From Bifidobacterium ruminantium DSM 6489 (GTDB lineage Bacteria > Actinomycetota > Actinomycetes > Actinomycetales > Bifidobacteriaceae): a stretch of DNA of 64,000 nt. The notes beneath the pieces are model-generated. The model was given only the letters and a program-made list of their open reading frames with translations. It was not told the origin of the DNA and did not search any database. Below are positions 51,601 through 60,409 of the stretch, one piece after another. Where the stretch lies: the NCBI RefSeq assembly GCF_000770925.1, contig NZ_JDTK01000010.1, positions 37,524 through 101,523 on the forward strand. Reading direction: 5' to 3'. A program made the position numbers and the translations under genes. Each line of letters begins with the position of its first letter. The first letter of the stretch is position 1.

Positions 51601-53544
51601 ATGGGATTGCTGAGAACGCTGAAATACATACTTGGCCCAGATGACGAGACGCATCCGGCGAAGCAAACGCGACCTTCCGGCAAAAGTGCCAAACCCACGG
51701 CGACAACCAAGCCCGCCGCAACAACCAAATCCACACGTACCGCACGGCCGGCCCAGCGCGCCACTCAAACGCAACAACGCACGAAGCTCCGTCCGCAACC
51801 GCTGCTTCCGGCCGAGCGAATCGAGCAGGCGCGCGAAACAATCGGCGCAATCGAAAAGCATGAGCTGAGCGACGAACAGGTCAGCGCAATCGCCGGAGCC
51901 GGCCATAACACCCTCGTGCTCGCGGGTGCGGGAACCGGCAAAACCACCACCATCGTCGGCTACATCGCATGGCTGCTCGCCACGAATCGTGCCACGCCCG
52001 AGGAGATCCTCGTGCTGTCGTTCACCCGGAAATCCGCGGACGACATGTCGCATCGCATCATGGCAAGCACCGGCAAGACGATCCGCGCTTGCACATTCCA
52101 TAGTCTTGGGCTGGAGATCTGCCGCGCATCCACCATCGCGGAACGCCCCATCATCGACGGACACGCGTCGAATGGCGTGATACGCGCCACGTTCGAACGG
52201 CTGCTCGCACAGAATATCAACTACCGTCTGCTGGCGTTCAAGCTCATGTCGAAGGAACTGTTCGGCAAGTACGGCAGAGCCGCGAAAAACAAGGATTTCC
52301 AACTGCCGACGGACGATTACGACTTCAATCAGTACAAGCAGAGCCTCATCGAAAACGCGCAGACCATCATCCAGCACATGCGGCAGAACAACATCGACGT
52401 CGACGGCATGCGCGAGCTCAACGAGCGGCGCGGCGGCAAGCATGTCGGCCGCAACCGTGAGATGCTGCAACTCGTCGAACCGCTTTACAACGCGTATCTC
52501 GACAATTTCCGCACAACGCAGGGCATCGATTTTCCCGGCATGATCATCGACGCCATCCGCTGCGTGCGGCGCAACGACTACCGGCATCCATACAAATACG
52601 TGCTCATCGACGAATACCAGGACATGTCGAGGCCGCGCTACGAGCTGATCCGCGCGTTGCGCGAACAGAGCGATTTCACGTTGTTCTGCGTGGGCGACGA
52701 CTGGCAGTCGATCTACCGCTTCGCAGGCAGCGACATCCATCTGATTCTCGATTTCGCCGCGACCTGGCAGCCATGGGGACCGACCCGCATGTTCCAGATC
52801 ACCACCACCAGGCGTTTCCGTCAGAGTCTCATCGAGGCGAGCGGTAAGTTCGTCATGCAGGACGGCAATCTGTACGTCAAGCATCTGCATAATCCGAGCG
52901 ACAAGAAGGATTATTCGCTCAAAGCACTTGGCGGCGCCACGCAGGAGGAACGGTTCAATGCGATCGTCGAACAGCTGCGCAAGCTACCAAAAGCCGCGTC
53001 GGTGCTGATGCTGGGGCGGTACCGAAGTGACCTGAACCTGCTGCTGCGCAACGACCGCGATGGTTTGCTCCAGATCGACGAGCATTCCAGCAAAATCACG
53101 TTCCTCGAGAAGCCGGACATGGATATCGAGTTCATGACCGCGCACAAATCCAAGGGCCTGCAACGCGATTTCGTGTTCCTGCTGTGCTGCTCCGGCGGTT
53201 TGAAGGGCTTCCCGAGTGCGATTCCCGATGAGCCGCTGCTTGGCTTGCTGCTGCCGGAGGTGGAGCGCATGCCGCACGCGGAGGAACGTCGCCTGTTTTA
53301 TGTGGCGATGACGCGATGCAAAAAGAAGCTGTTTTTCGTGGTCGACCAGACGCGACCGTCACGCTTCATGTATGAGCTGCACGATCGGATCTGTCCGAAT
53401 ATTTTCCGGGGTGTGAAACTGCCTCCGCAATGCCCGAATTGCGGGGAAGCTTTGCGGCTGCGACATGCCGGATCCGATCCGTCACGCGCGTTTTACGGGT
53501 GCACCGGTTTTCCGAATTGCCGGTTCACGCAGCAGTGCAAATGA
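51601..53544 (+). CDS. UvrD/HelD-like superfamily I helicase with C-terminal zinc finger
   Basis: 647 residues. A Lys/Thr/Ala-rich N-terminus (1-75), then an SF1 helicase core: Walker A GAGTGKTTT near residue 110, motif Ia FTRKSADDM, Walker B LIDEYQDMSRPRYEL, GDDWQSIYRFAGSD (motif III), and C-terminal motifs TAHKSKGLQ and FYVAMTRCKKKLF (motif VI). The end carries a four-cysteine topoisomerase-type zinc finger (CPNCGEAL...GCTGFPNCR). Likely a 3'-5' DNA helicase in repair. The divergent sbcDC genes make a DNA-repair pair; the shared promoter gap is under 90 bp. Confidence 0.9.
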   Translation: MGLLRTLKYILGPDDETHPAKQTRPSGKSAKPTATTKPAATTKSTRTARPAQRATQTQQRTKLRPQPLLPAERIEQARETIGAIEKHELSDEQVSAIAGAGHNTLVLAGAGTGKTTTIVGYIAWLLATNRATPEEILVLSFTRKSADDMSHRIMASTGKTIRACTFHSLGLEICRASTIAERPIIDGHASNGVIRATFERLLAQNINYRLLAFKLMSKELFGKYGRAAKNKDFQLPTDDYDFNQYKQSLIENAQTIIQHMRQNNIDVDGMRELNERRGGKHVGRNREMLQLVEPLYNAYLDNFRTTQGIDFPGMIIDAIRCVRRNDYRHPYKYVLIDEYQDMSRPRYELIRALREQSDFTLFCVGDDWQSIYRFAGSDIHLILDFAATWQPWGPTRMFQITTTRRFRQSLIEASGKFVMQDGNLYVKHLHNPSDKKDYSLKALGGATQEERFNAIVEQLRKLPKAASVLMLGRYRSDLNLLLRNDRDGLLQIDEHSSKITFLEKPDMDIEFMTAHKSKGLQRDFVFLLCCSGGLKGFPSAIPDEPLLGLLLPEVERMPHAEERRLFYVAMTRCKKKLFFVVDQTRPSRFMYELHDRICPNIFRGVKLPPQCPNCGEALRLRHAGSDPSRAFYGCTGFPNCRFTQQCK

Positions 53545-53576
53545 AAGAGCGGCAACCAAGATAGATACCCCCTTCA

Positions 53577-53756
53577 TGTCGCACGATTCTATTTTTCGGC
53601 TCTTTTTTGGAATCGTGCGACATTCGCCCGTCCCCCAACACCCCCGAACTTCAATTTTCATCGCAAAATCGCATGAAAAACAGACTTAGGAGGCATTGAC
53701 GAAGCCGCACTGTAGCACGATGCACAATTCGGCCCCTTTTTTGGGATCGTGCGACA
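53577..53756. repeat. Duplicated hairpin with TCGCACGAT stem
   Basis: First copy: TGTCGCACGATTC / GAATCGTGCGACA (53577-53622), with a loop holding TTCGGCTCTTTTTTGG. Second copy (53711-53756) keeps the right arm (ATCGTGCGACA) and the loop type (TTCGGCCCCTTTTTTGG) with a decayed left arm. They fill the 310-bp gap between the helicase and Nudix genes; nothing else is seen. Confidence 0.7.
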
Positions 53757-53854
53757 TTTTCCCTGCGAATCACACCATGAAACCACCATTCCGCCTAGGC
53801 CTGGCGAAAGCTCACCGTTGTATCCTGGACCTGTTCACCAGTCAGGAGAAAACA

Positions 53855-54319
53855 ATGACGGATAACGACCGCAACCCGCAACAGTCCACACAACCAGCAC
53901 CACGCAAAACCATCAATGTCGTCGGCGCCGCCATCGTCAAGGATGGCAAAGTGTTGTGCGCGCAACGCGGAGAAGGCCGATCACTGGCCGGTTTCTGGGA
54001 ATTTCCGGGCGGTAAGATCGAACCGCATGAAACGGCACGTCAAGCATTGCACCGCGAAATCGAAGAAGAGCTGCTGTGCGAGGTCGAAGTTGCCGACGAA
54101 GTGTGCACATCTTCCTACGATTACGATTTCGGTACCGTCGTGCTCACTTCGTTCGTCTGCCATCTGCTAAGCGGCACTCCACGTCTGACCGAGCATCATG
54201 AGATCCGTTGGCTGGCGCCCGCCGATATGTCTGCTTTGGATTGGGCACCCGCCGATCGAGAAGCGGTGCGATTGATTTCCGCTATGGATTTTGCCAACGG
54301 ATCCGCAAAAGAACAGTGA
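53855..54319 (+). CDS. Nudix hydrolase, MutT-like
   Basis: 154 residues. Nudix box GGKIEPHETARQALHREIEEE matches GX5EX7REUXEE. Preceded by VVGAAIVKDGKVLCAQRGEG and followed by a WLAPADMSALDWAPAD end, the layout of MutT-type (d)NTP pyrophosphatases. It may clean 8-oxo-dGTP or hydrolyse another nucleotide. The start has AGGAGAAAAC upstream. Only 16 nt separate it from the PLD-helicase gene on the same strand, so they are probably one operon. Confidence 0.9.
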   Translation: MTDNDRNPQQSTQPAPRKTINVVGAAIVKDGKVLCAQRGEGRSLAGFWEFPGGKIEPHETARQALHREIEEELLCEVEVADEVCTSSYDYDFGTVVLTSFVCHLLSGTPRLTEHHEIRWLAPADMSALDWAPADREAVRLISAMDFANGSAKEQ

Positions 54320-54335
54320 CTCAAGAACGATAAGC

Positions 54336-57300
54336 ATGGATAAGAAATACGATTCTTCACTGGTTGACGCATTGCTTTCCGGTTTCATCGAAAAACGCGA
54401 CAACGCCAATTCGGAGTACGAACCGATGCTGATCGCCAATCATGATGGCCGGACCATGGAGCACGCCCTCAAAGACGAACTGCAGCGCAGCCAGGATTTC
54501 GACATGTCCGTCGCATTTGTCAGTCAAGGCGCATTGCAGGTTTTGAAACAGTATTTCCTTGATTTCGCCGACAACAACGATCATCAATCCGGACGCATCA
54601 TCACATCGACGTTCAATTATTTCAACTCTCCCAAAGCATTCAAAGAGTTGCTGAAACTTCAGCGAGAAACCGGCATCCAAGTGCAGGTCTGGCAACCCAC
54701 CCAGCCCGGTCAGAACGATGACACCCCAGCCACTGCAGACTATCCTTACCATCCCAAAGGCTATGTTTTTCACCATATGCAAGGCGACGAACCGCTGTAT
54801 TCCACATATGTGGGCAGCTCAAACCTCACCATCAACGCGTTGAATGCCAATCGCGAGTGGAATCTTAAGGTAGCCACCACTGATAACAGCGGTTTGGCAC
54901 AACAGCTTACGGAAGAAATCGAATCACAGATCAGCGAATCGAAACCTCTTACCGACGCCTGGCTGAAACTCTATGAAGAGGATTTCAAAAAATACGCGCC
55001 ACTGCAGCGGCCGGATCGCAAGCGAATCAAGGAAACGGAACAATCGCAAGACATACAGCCGAACGCCATGCAGGTAGAGGCGCTGATGAATCTTGCGCAA
55101 CTGCGTAAACACGGCGAAAGCCGCGCGATCATCATTTCCGCAACCGGTACCGGCAAAACATACCTGTCCGCATTCGACGTACGACAGGTCAAGCCACGTC
55201 GCATGCTATATATCGCGCAACAGGAACAGATCCTCAAAAAAGCAGAGGAATCATTCCAAAAAGTGCTCGGCTGCTCGGAGCACGAACTCGGCCTGTTTTC
55301 CGGCAATAGCAAGGAATCAGATCGTAAGTACGTGTTTGCCACCGTGCAAACGATGTCGCGTCCAGACGTGCTCGCACAGTTCAGCAAGCATGAATTCGAC
55401 TACATTCTCGTAGACGAGGTTCATCACGCGGCTGCCGATTCGTACAAACGCGTCATCGATCATTTCGAACCGGATTTCATGCTCGGTATGACCGCAACGC
55501 CTGAACGTACGGACGGTGCGAACATCTTCGAATTGTTTGGCAATAATGTGGCCTATGAGATCCGCTTGCAGAAGGCGCTCGAAGAGAACATGCTCTGCCC
55601 GTTCCATTATTACGGCGTGCACGAGTACATTCAGGACGCGCCCGACGAGAATCTCGCCGGCAAGGACGTCAAAGCCGATACCATGACCGACGAGGAACGC
55701 AACGAGCTGGGCCATTGGCTTGAAGAGCTCTCCGATCCGAATCGAGTGCACTATATCATCGATAAAATCCAGATTTATAGTGAGGCCGGCACCCCGGTGC
55801 AGGGGCTTGTGTTCTGCAGCCGACGCGAGGAGGCGAAACGGCTTTCCGCCCTGTTCAACCAACAGATGAATCAGCAGGCGGAACGGCCGTACCGCACGAA
55901 AGCCATTACCGGCGAGGATCCGCAAGCGGCGCGCGACGAGGCCACGGCACAATTGGAGAACGGCGAACTGGATTATATTTTCACCGTCGATCTGTTCAAT
56001 GAAGGTGTGGATATTCCGCACGTCAACCAGATCGTGATGCTTCGGCAAACGAAATCCAGTATTGTTTTCACGCAGCAGCTTGGCCGTGGCCTGCGCAAAG
56101 CCAGTGGCAAGGACTGCGTGGTCGTCATCGATTTCATCGGCAACTATGCGAACAACTATCTGATTCCAATCGCCTTGTATGGCAACACCGGCGACCGTGA
56201 TGTGGCGCGCAGGAACCTGCAACGCGAGACCATCGGCATTTCATCCATCAGTTTTGACAAGATCGCCCGCGAGCGCGTGCTCGCCTCACTCGGCACGGCC
56301 GATTTGTCGAATATGAAACTGTTGAGTCAACAATACCAACAGATGCGTTATGAATTGGGGCGTGTGCCGATGCTGATGGATTTCGCCCGGCGTGATGCTT
56401 CGTTGGTGTTTACGATGGCGTCGAAGAGCGATGACTATTTGTCGTTCGTGCGTTCTCGTGAAAAGAGTCTGTCCCGTGGAAAGCACGCGACTGCTTCATA
56501 TGTCGAACAGCTTGAGCCGACTTCCGATGCACAAAACGGTGTGCTGAAGATGTTGACGGCCACGCAGTTGCGCGGTTTGCGTCCGCATGAATTGCTGGTT
56601 TTGGCTGTGCTGTGTGATTTGGATTGGCGGATGATCGATCCGGGATGCCCCGAAGACGCTTTGGCCGTATTCCGTACCATTGCTTCACGGCATGCGATTT
56701 CGACCCGCGATTTGCAAACGCTGCTTTCCGCGTTGTTCCCGGATGCGGATCGCGATAATGCGCAGTGTCGTTCGGCGTTCTCCACGTTGGATTATTCCTA
56801 TTTCATCGCAGCGAACCGTAGAAGGTTCGGGCAGACTCCGCTGGTGTGGCTCGGCAATGATGGCAAGTACCGGCTAACTGATGAGTTCCGTTCGATGCTT
56901 GAACAGATGACGTTCCGCACGTTCTTCTCGGATACCGTTGAGGCTGGCTTGATTAACGCATTGGCTTTGGCGGAATCATCACGCAAGCACCATATCCGTC
57001 AGAATCATGGTTTCTTGTATGGGGAGAAGTACAGTGTGTTCGATGTGATGCGCCTGTGCGGCTGGCCTGCGGAGCAAGTGCCGCAGAATGTCGGCGGATA
57101 CAAATTGGATGCCGAAACCGGCTCGCTTCCGATTTTCATTAAATACGAGGCGAGCCAGTATAGCGACCGGTTCCTTAATCCCGGCGAGATCGAATGGTTC
57201 AGCAAGAACAACCGTTCGTTGAAATCGAACGAATTCCGATGGCTGCTGGATGGGACGGAACGTGGTCCGGAGTGGAGGAATCGTCATTTCATGCCGATTT

Positions 57301-57497
57301 TCATCCGTCGCAAAGCCGAGGAACAGGAGAAATCCTACTATTTTGTAGGTAATGCGGTCGCGTTGGATAACGTGCGTGAATCAGTGAACCGCAGTGCGGA
57401 TGGCAGCGAGTCGCCAGTGGTCGTTTCCACACTCAAACTCGGCAAACCGGTCGATCCGGAACTCTACCGTCACCTCACCGGCAAGTCCGCGCTGTAG
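54336..57497 (+). CDS. PLD-like nuclease/SF2 helicase/DUF3427 protein
   Basis: 1053 residues. The N-terminal phospholipase-D-like domain (about 35-215) has YHPKGYVFH (HxK) and GSSNLTINAL, as in PLD nucleases. The SF2 helicase core has ATGTGKTYLS (Walker A), VDEVHHAAADS (DEVH), GMTATPERTDG (motif III) and QQLGRGLRKASGKD (motif VI, GRGLR). The C-terminal third is DUF3427-like. Such proteins act in DNA repair or in defence against foreign DNA; the exact role is unknown. The start at 54336 has a weak ribosome site and is coupled to the Nudix gene just upstream. Confidence 0.9.
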   Translation: MDKKYDSSLVDALLSGFIEKRDNANSEYEPMLIANHDGRTMEHALKDELQRSQDFDMSVAFVSQGALQVLKQYFLDFADNNDHQSGRIITSTFNYFNSPKAFKELLKLQRETGIQVQVWQPTQPGQNDDTPATADYPYHPKGYVFHHMQGDEPLYSTYVGSSNLTINALNANREWNLKVATTDNSGLAQQLTEEIESQISESKPLTDAWLKLYEEDFKKYAPLQRPDRKRIKETEQSQDIQPNAMQVEALMNLAQLRKHGESRAIIISATGTGKTYLSAFDVRQVKPRRMLYIAQQEQILKKAEESFQKVLGCSEHELGLFSGNSKESDRKYVFATVQTMSRPDVLAQFSKHEFDYILVDEVHHAAADSYKRVIDHFEPDFMLGMTATPERTDGANIFELFGNNVAYEIRLQKALEENMLCPFHYYGVHEYIQDAPDENLAGKDVKADTMTDEERNELGHWLEELSDPNRVHYIIDKIQIYSEAGTPVQGLVFCSRREEAKRLSALFNQQMNQQAERPYRTKAITGEDPQAARDEATAQLENGELDYIFTVDLFNEGVDIPHVNQIVMLRQTKSSIVFTQQLGRGLRKASGKDCVVVIDFIGNYANNYLIPIALYGNTGDRDVARRNLQRETIGISSISFDKIARERVLASLGTADLSNMKLLSQQYQQMRYELGRVPMLMDFARRDASLVFTMASKSDDYLSFVRSREKSLSRGKHATASYVEQLEPTSDAQNGVLKMLTATQLRGLRPHELLVLAVLCDLDWRMIDPGCPEDALAVFRTIASRHAISTRDLQTLLSALFPDADRDNAQCRSAFSTLDYSYFIAANRRRFGQTPLVWLGNDGKYRLTDEFRSMLEQMTFRTFFSDTVEAGLINALALAESSRKHHIRQNHGFLYGEKYSVFDVMRLCGWPAEQVPQNVGGYKLDAETGSLPIFIKYEASQYSDRFLNPGEIEWFSKNNRSLKSNEFRWLLDGTERGPEWRNRHFMPIFIRRKAEEQEKSYYFVGNAVALDNVRESVNRSADGSESPVVVSTLKLGKPVDPELYRHLTGKSAL

Positions 57498-57523
57498 ACC
57501 ATGTTTTTCGTACCCATTTTGCC

Positions 57524-57656
57524 TATATGTGGCAGATTCGAACCCTGAGAAAAACGATTTGCGTTATATGTGGCAGGTCTCTTGAGCAAATCCGAATCTA
57601 GGGGGCAAGAATCGCACCCCCTAGATTGGCTATCCCGAAGAAAGCTGCCACATATA
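57524..57656. repeat. Inverted-repeat group with TATATGTGGCAG
   Basis: TATATGTGGCAG at 57524-57535 and 57565-57576 (direct), CTGCCACATATA at 57645-57656 (inverted). Between them is a perfect 11-bp stem AATCTAGGGGG / CCCCCTAGATT (57595-57627). Located between the helicase 3' end and the PH-domain gene. Confidence 0.75.
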
Positions 57657-57756
57657 AGCGAAATCATTACCCCTCCACTCAAAAAAGGCTTGCGTATAAC
57701 GCTGTATGTACGCAATCCATTCGAATTGAGAGCAATCGAAACGACAGAAGGATCAC

Positions 57757-58236
57757 TTACCGACCATCGGCGTAACCACCCATGTCGGGACCATCGAAAC
57801 CGCCGTCGAAGCCAGGACCGTCAGGACCCGGACCGAATCCCGGACCTCCCAGGCCAGCAGAACCGCCCGGCCCGCCCAAAAACTCACGAGCCGACATGCC
57901 ATTCTCCCTGCGGGAGGCGTCCACGGCCTCCTGCAGCACTTTGCGCACCTCGAATCCGTTGAGCACGTTCTTCAGCGCCACCGTGCCATTGCCGGACGAC
58001 TGGTCTCGCGTATCCAGCACCAGTGTGCTCATGCCGAATATGCGCTGCAGCAGCGTGCGTTCGACACTGATGTCGACGATGCGGAACAGTTTGATCAAGT
58101 TGAAATTCTCGTTCAGCATGCCGGTTTTGATGCTCAGCTCCTGATCGGTGAGCGTGTATACGGTGAATGTGAACGGGGTACGGCACCAATTGCGCTTGCG
58201 CTGATGCCATAGGACATTGCCGCTTGCAACCTTCAT
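57757..58236 (-). CDS. Bacterial PH-domain protein with Gly/Asp/Phe-rich tail (copy 2)
   Basis: 159 residues, paralogue of the protein at 14950-15399. Same PH domain (FTVYTLTDQELSIKTG; FGMSTLVLDTRDQSSGN) with conservative changes, then a longer disordered tail (GLGGPGFGPGPDGPGFDGG). The start at 58236 has AAAGGAAA upstream. The upstream sequence up to 58441 (205 bp) holds no gene. It is near a VWA-domain lipoprotein gene; a link is speculative. Confidence 0.8.
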   Translation of the reverse strand: MKVASGNVLWHQRKRNWCRTPFTFTVYTLTDQELSIKTGMLNENFNLIKLFRIVDISVERTLLQRIFGMSTLVLDTRDQSSGNGTVALKNVLNGFEVRKVLQEAVDASRRENGMSAREFLGGPGGSAGLGGPGFGPGPDGPGFDGGFDGPDMGGYADGR

Positions 58237-58441
58237 ATGATTTCCTTTGCGATCAAAACCGGAGGACCACACTGTTGTGACATCCGGTTTCATCCTACCG
58301 CCACGCCAGCCGCAGCGCCGACACCCACCTCCAAACGGCATGCCTCACAACATGTTTCACAAGATGTTCCACGCTACGTCCGCCACATACCCGGTGCGCA
58401 TCGCACCATTCCTCGCCGCACGCTGCACGGACAAACCGCCG

Positions 58442-60124
58442 TCAGTTATACCCCTTCACCTCACGGAAGATGCCGCTCATATCGCCGGTACGACCATCGA
58501 ACACCTTGCCGTTCGACAGCTTGGCCAAAGCATCAAGCTGTTGCGAATCCGCATCGCCGAACATGACGGAGAAGATCGGAACGCCCTTGCCCTCAGTTTC
58601 ATATTGGCGTGTGAACGCATCCCGATTGGCGGTCTTCGACCGGCCGTCGGTCAGCAAGACGATCGCCACCGTGTAATCATTGCGATTGCCGGGCAGGTTG
58701 CTCAACGCGACATTCAACGCATTGTAGACGTCGGCGCCACCTGCGGCGATTCGCCGTTCGCCGGCGGCGAGCAGTGGAGCGGTCTGCTTACCCCGCACGG
58801 TCTGTTCCACCTTGGCCTGTTCGTTGAATGGGATGAACACGTTGACATCGTCATCACCTGGCTCGATATGCGATGCCCTGGCCTGATCGGTGTCGAGCGC
58901 CGCCTGCAGACCCTTCACCGCACCGCTTTTGCCCTTGCCGGACATGGAACCGGAATAATCCACCACCCACAGGGTGTAGGACGGCTTGCGCAGGACGGTC
59001 TGATACAGGTCAAGCGCCTGCTCGATGACATCCGCCGAAGGCATGGCGATGGTCCGCAGCACCGAGGTGTCCGTAACGATGCCCCATGCCTTGCGGAACG
59101 AATCCTTCACTTTCGAGGCCTGCCCATATGCCAACGAACCATCCGAACCGGTTCTGCGTCCCGCTTCCTCAAACAGTTTTTTGGCGTCTTTCGACGTCAC
59201 CGCCGCGCTGAACCGCGTAAAAGCCCGTTCTTTGCCCTGTCCGCGGTCCACATAGCCAAGCGGCGAATCGGCGATCGCGATGCCATCGGAAGGATAGATC
59301 GCCAGCAGCGGCTCCTTGCCTTTCACCGTCAGCTCCTTGTCTGCCTGAATGACAAGCGATTCGTAGTTCACCATGGCATCGTATGAATCCGGATCATTGA
59401 CCAGCATATCCTTGAGCCAGTCGGACGAGCCGGACGATCTGCTCACGCCAGACAGCAGTGCCGTCATGCGCGACCGCAACGCGGTATCGTTCAGGTCGTC
59501 TTTCGTCAACGCAACGCCACGCCCGCGCAACGCCGTGAGGAAGGCCATGTACGCCGACGCGCCGGAATTCGACTGCGTGGCGGACGTCATCGCGAATGAC
59601 AGTTTCCCGCTCCGCACCGCGTCGATGATGTCTTTCATGGACACCGATTTCGTGGAGCCGTCCTTGTCGGCCCAGCCGAGGTGCTCCGCCTTGCTTCGCT
59701 TCACGCCGAACACCACCGGCGTGGTGGATGTGGAGACTTGGTCCTTGACGATGTGCCCGGTGTCTCCCAATGTGATCCACATGCTGCTGGCCGGCCATAC
59801 CGCGTCATAGTCACGGCCCGCATGGTGGCCTTTGTTGCGCAACGCATCCATGATATCGAGCGATCCCATGTAGTCGACGGTCACTGACACGTTTGACCGC
59901 TTGGCCGCCTGCTCGATGGCACTGCCCACTTCCTTGTTCTCGGATCCGGAGGCGATGCGAATGGTGTCTTTCGCGCCATCCACGGTATACGTTTCGGTTC
60001 TGCCATCGCCTGTGGAGGCGCCGCCCGACGCACCGGAACCATCATTCGCCGAACCGCACCCCGCGAACAGACCCATTGCCAAAGCGACGGCTCCCACCGC
60101 CGCGACTATGCCGCGCATGTTCAT
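58442..60124 (-). CDS. VWA-domain lipoprotein with solute-binding-like domain
   Basis: About 560 residues. Signal peptide with lipobox LFAGC (lipid anchor Cys around residue 23), a Gly/Ser linker, then a domain like bacterial extracellular solute-binding proteins (IRIASGSENKEV; YDAVWPASSMW), and a von Willebrand A domain from about residue 385 with MIDAS motif DYSGSMSG and matching T/D residues (LLTDGRSKT). It sits on the outer face of the membrane and may bind a metal-dependent ligand. The ATG two codons inside (60118) has GGAAG six bases upstream and may be the true start. Confidence 0.88.
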   Translation of the reverse strand: MNMRGIVAAVGAVALAMGLFAGCGSANDGSGASGGASTGDGRTETYTVDGAKDTIRIASGSENKEVGSAIEQAAKRSNVSVTVDYMGSLDIMDALRNKGHHAGRDYDAVWPASSMWITLGDTGHIVKDQVSTSTTPVVFGVKRSKAEHLGWADKDGSTKSVSMKDIIDAVRSGKLSFAMTSATQSNSGASAYMAFLTALRGRGVALTKDDLNDTALRSRMTALLSGVSRSSGSSDWLKDMLVNDPDSYDAMVNYESLVIQADKELTVKGKEPLLAIYPSDGIAIADSPLGYVDRGQGKERAFTRFSAAVTSKDAKKLFEEAGRRTGSDGSLAYGQASKVKDSFRKAWGIVTDTSVLRTIAMPSADVIEQALDLYQTVLRKPSYTLWVVDYSGSMSGKGKSGAVKGLQAALDTDQARASHIEPGDDDVNVFIPFNEQAKVEQTVRGKQTAPLLAAGERRIAAGGADVYNALNVALSNLPGNRNDYTVAIVLLTDGRSKTANRDAFTRQYETEGKGVPIFSVMFGDADSQQLDALAKLSNGKVFDGRTGDMSGIFREVKGYN

Positions 60125-60409
60125 CTTCCGTTGGCCTTCCGTTCATTTTGCGCCAAAAAACAGTTCAGCGCACCCGGAAGCTTTTCCGGATGCGCTGAAC
60201 ACAGTTTTTCTATATATATCCTTCACTATCGTAGAACACCATGGCGAGCGCCGCCATCGCGATTCCACCACGGGACTTTCCGTGTGGCCCACGCCGTCCG
60301 TTCCGATGCACGGACAGGTAGCCGACGCCATCTATACTGTGTGCTGCGGCCACCGCGCATGCGCGCAGTCGGCGGCCGGCGCAGTGCTTCGAAAAGGAAA
60401 GGCGGACGT

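Noticed and set aside
57498..57756. Small genes between the PLD-helicase and the PH-domain gene
   Set aside because: Only short frames without ribosome sites; the content is inverted repeats.
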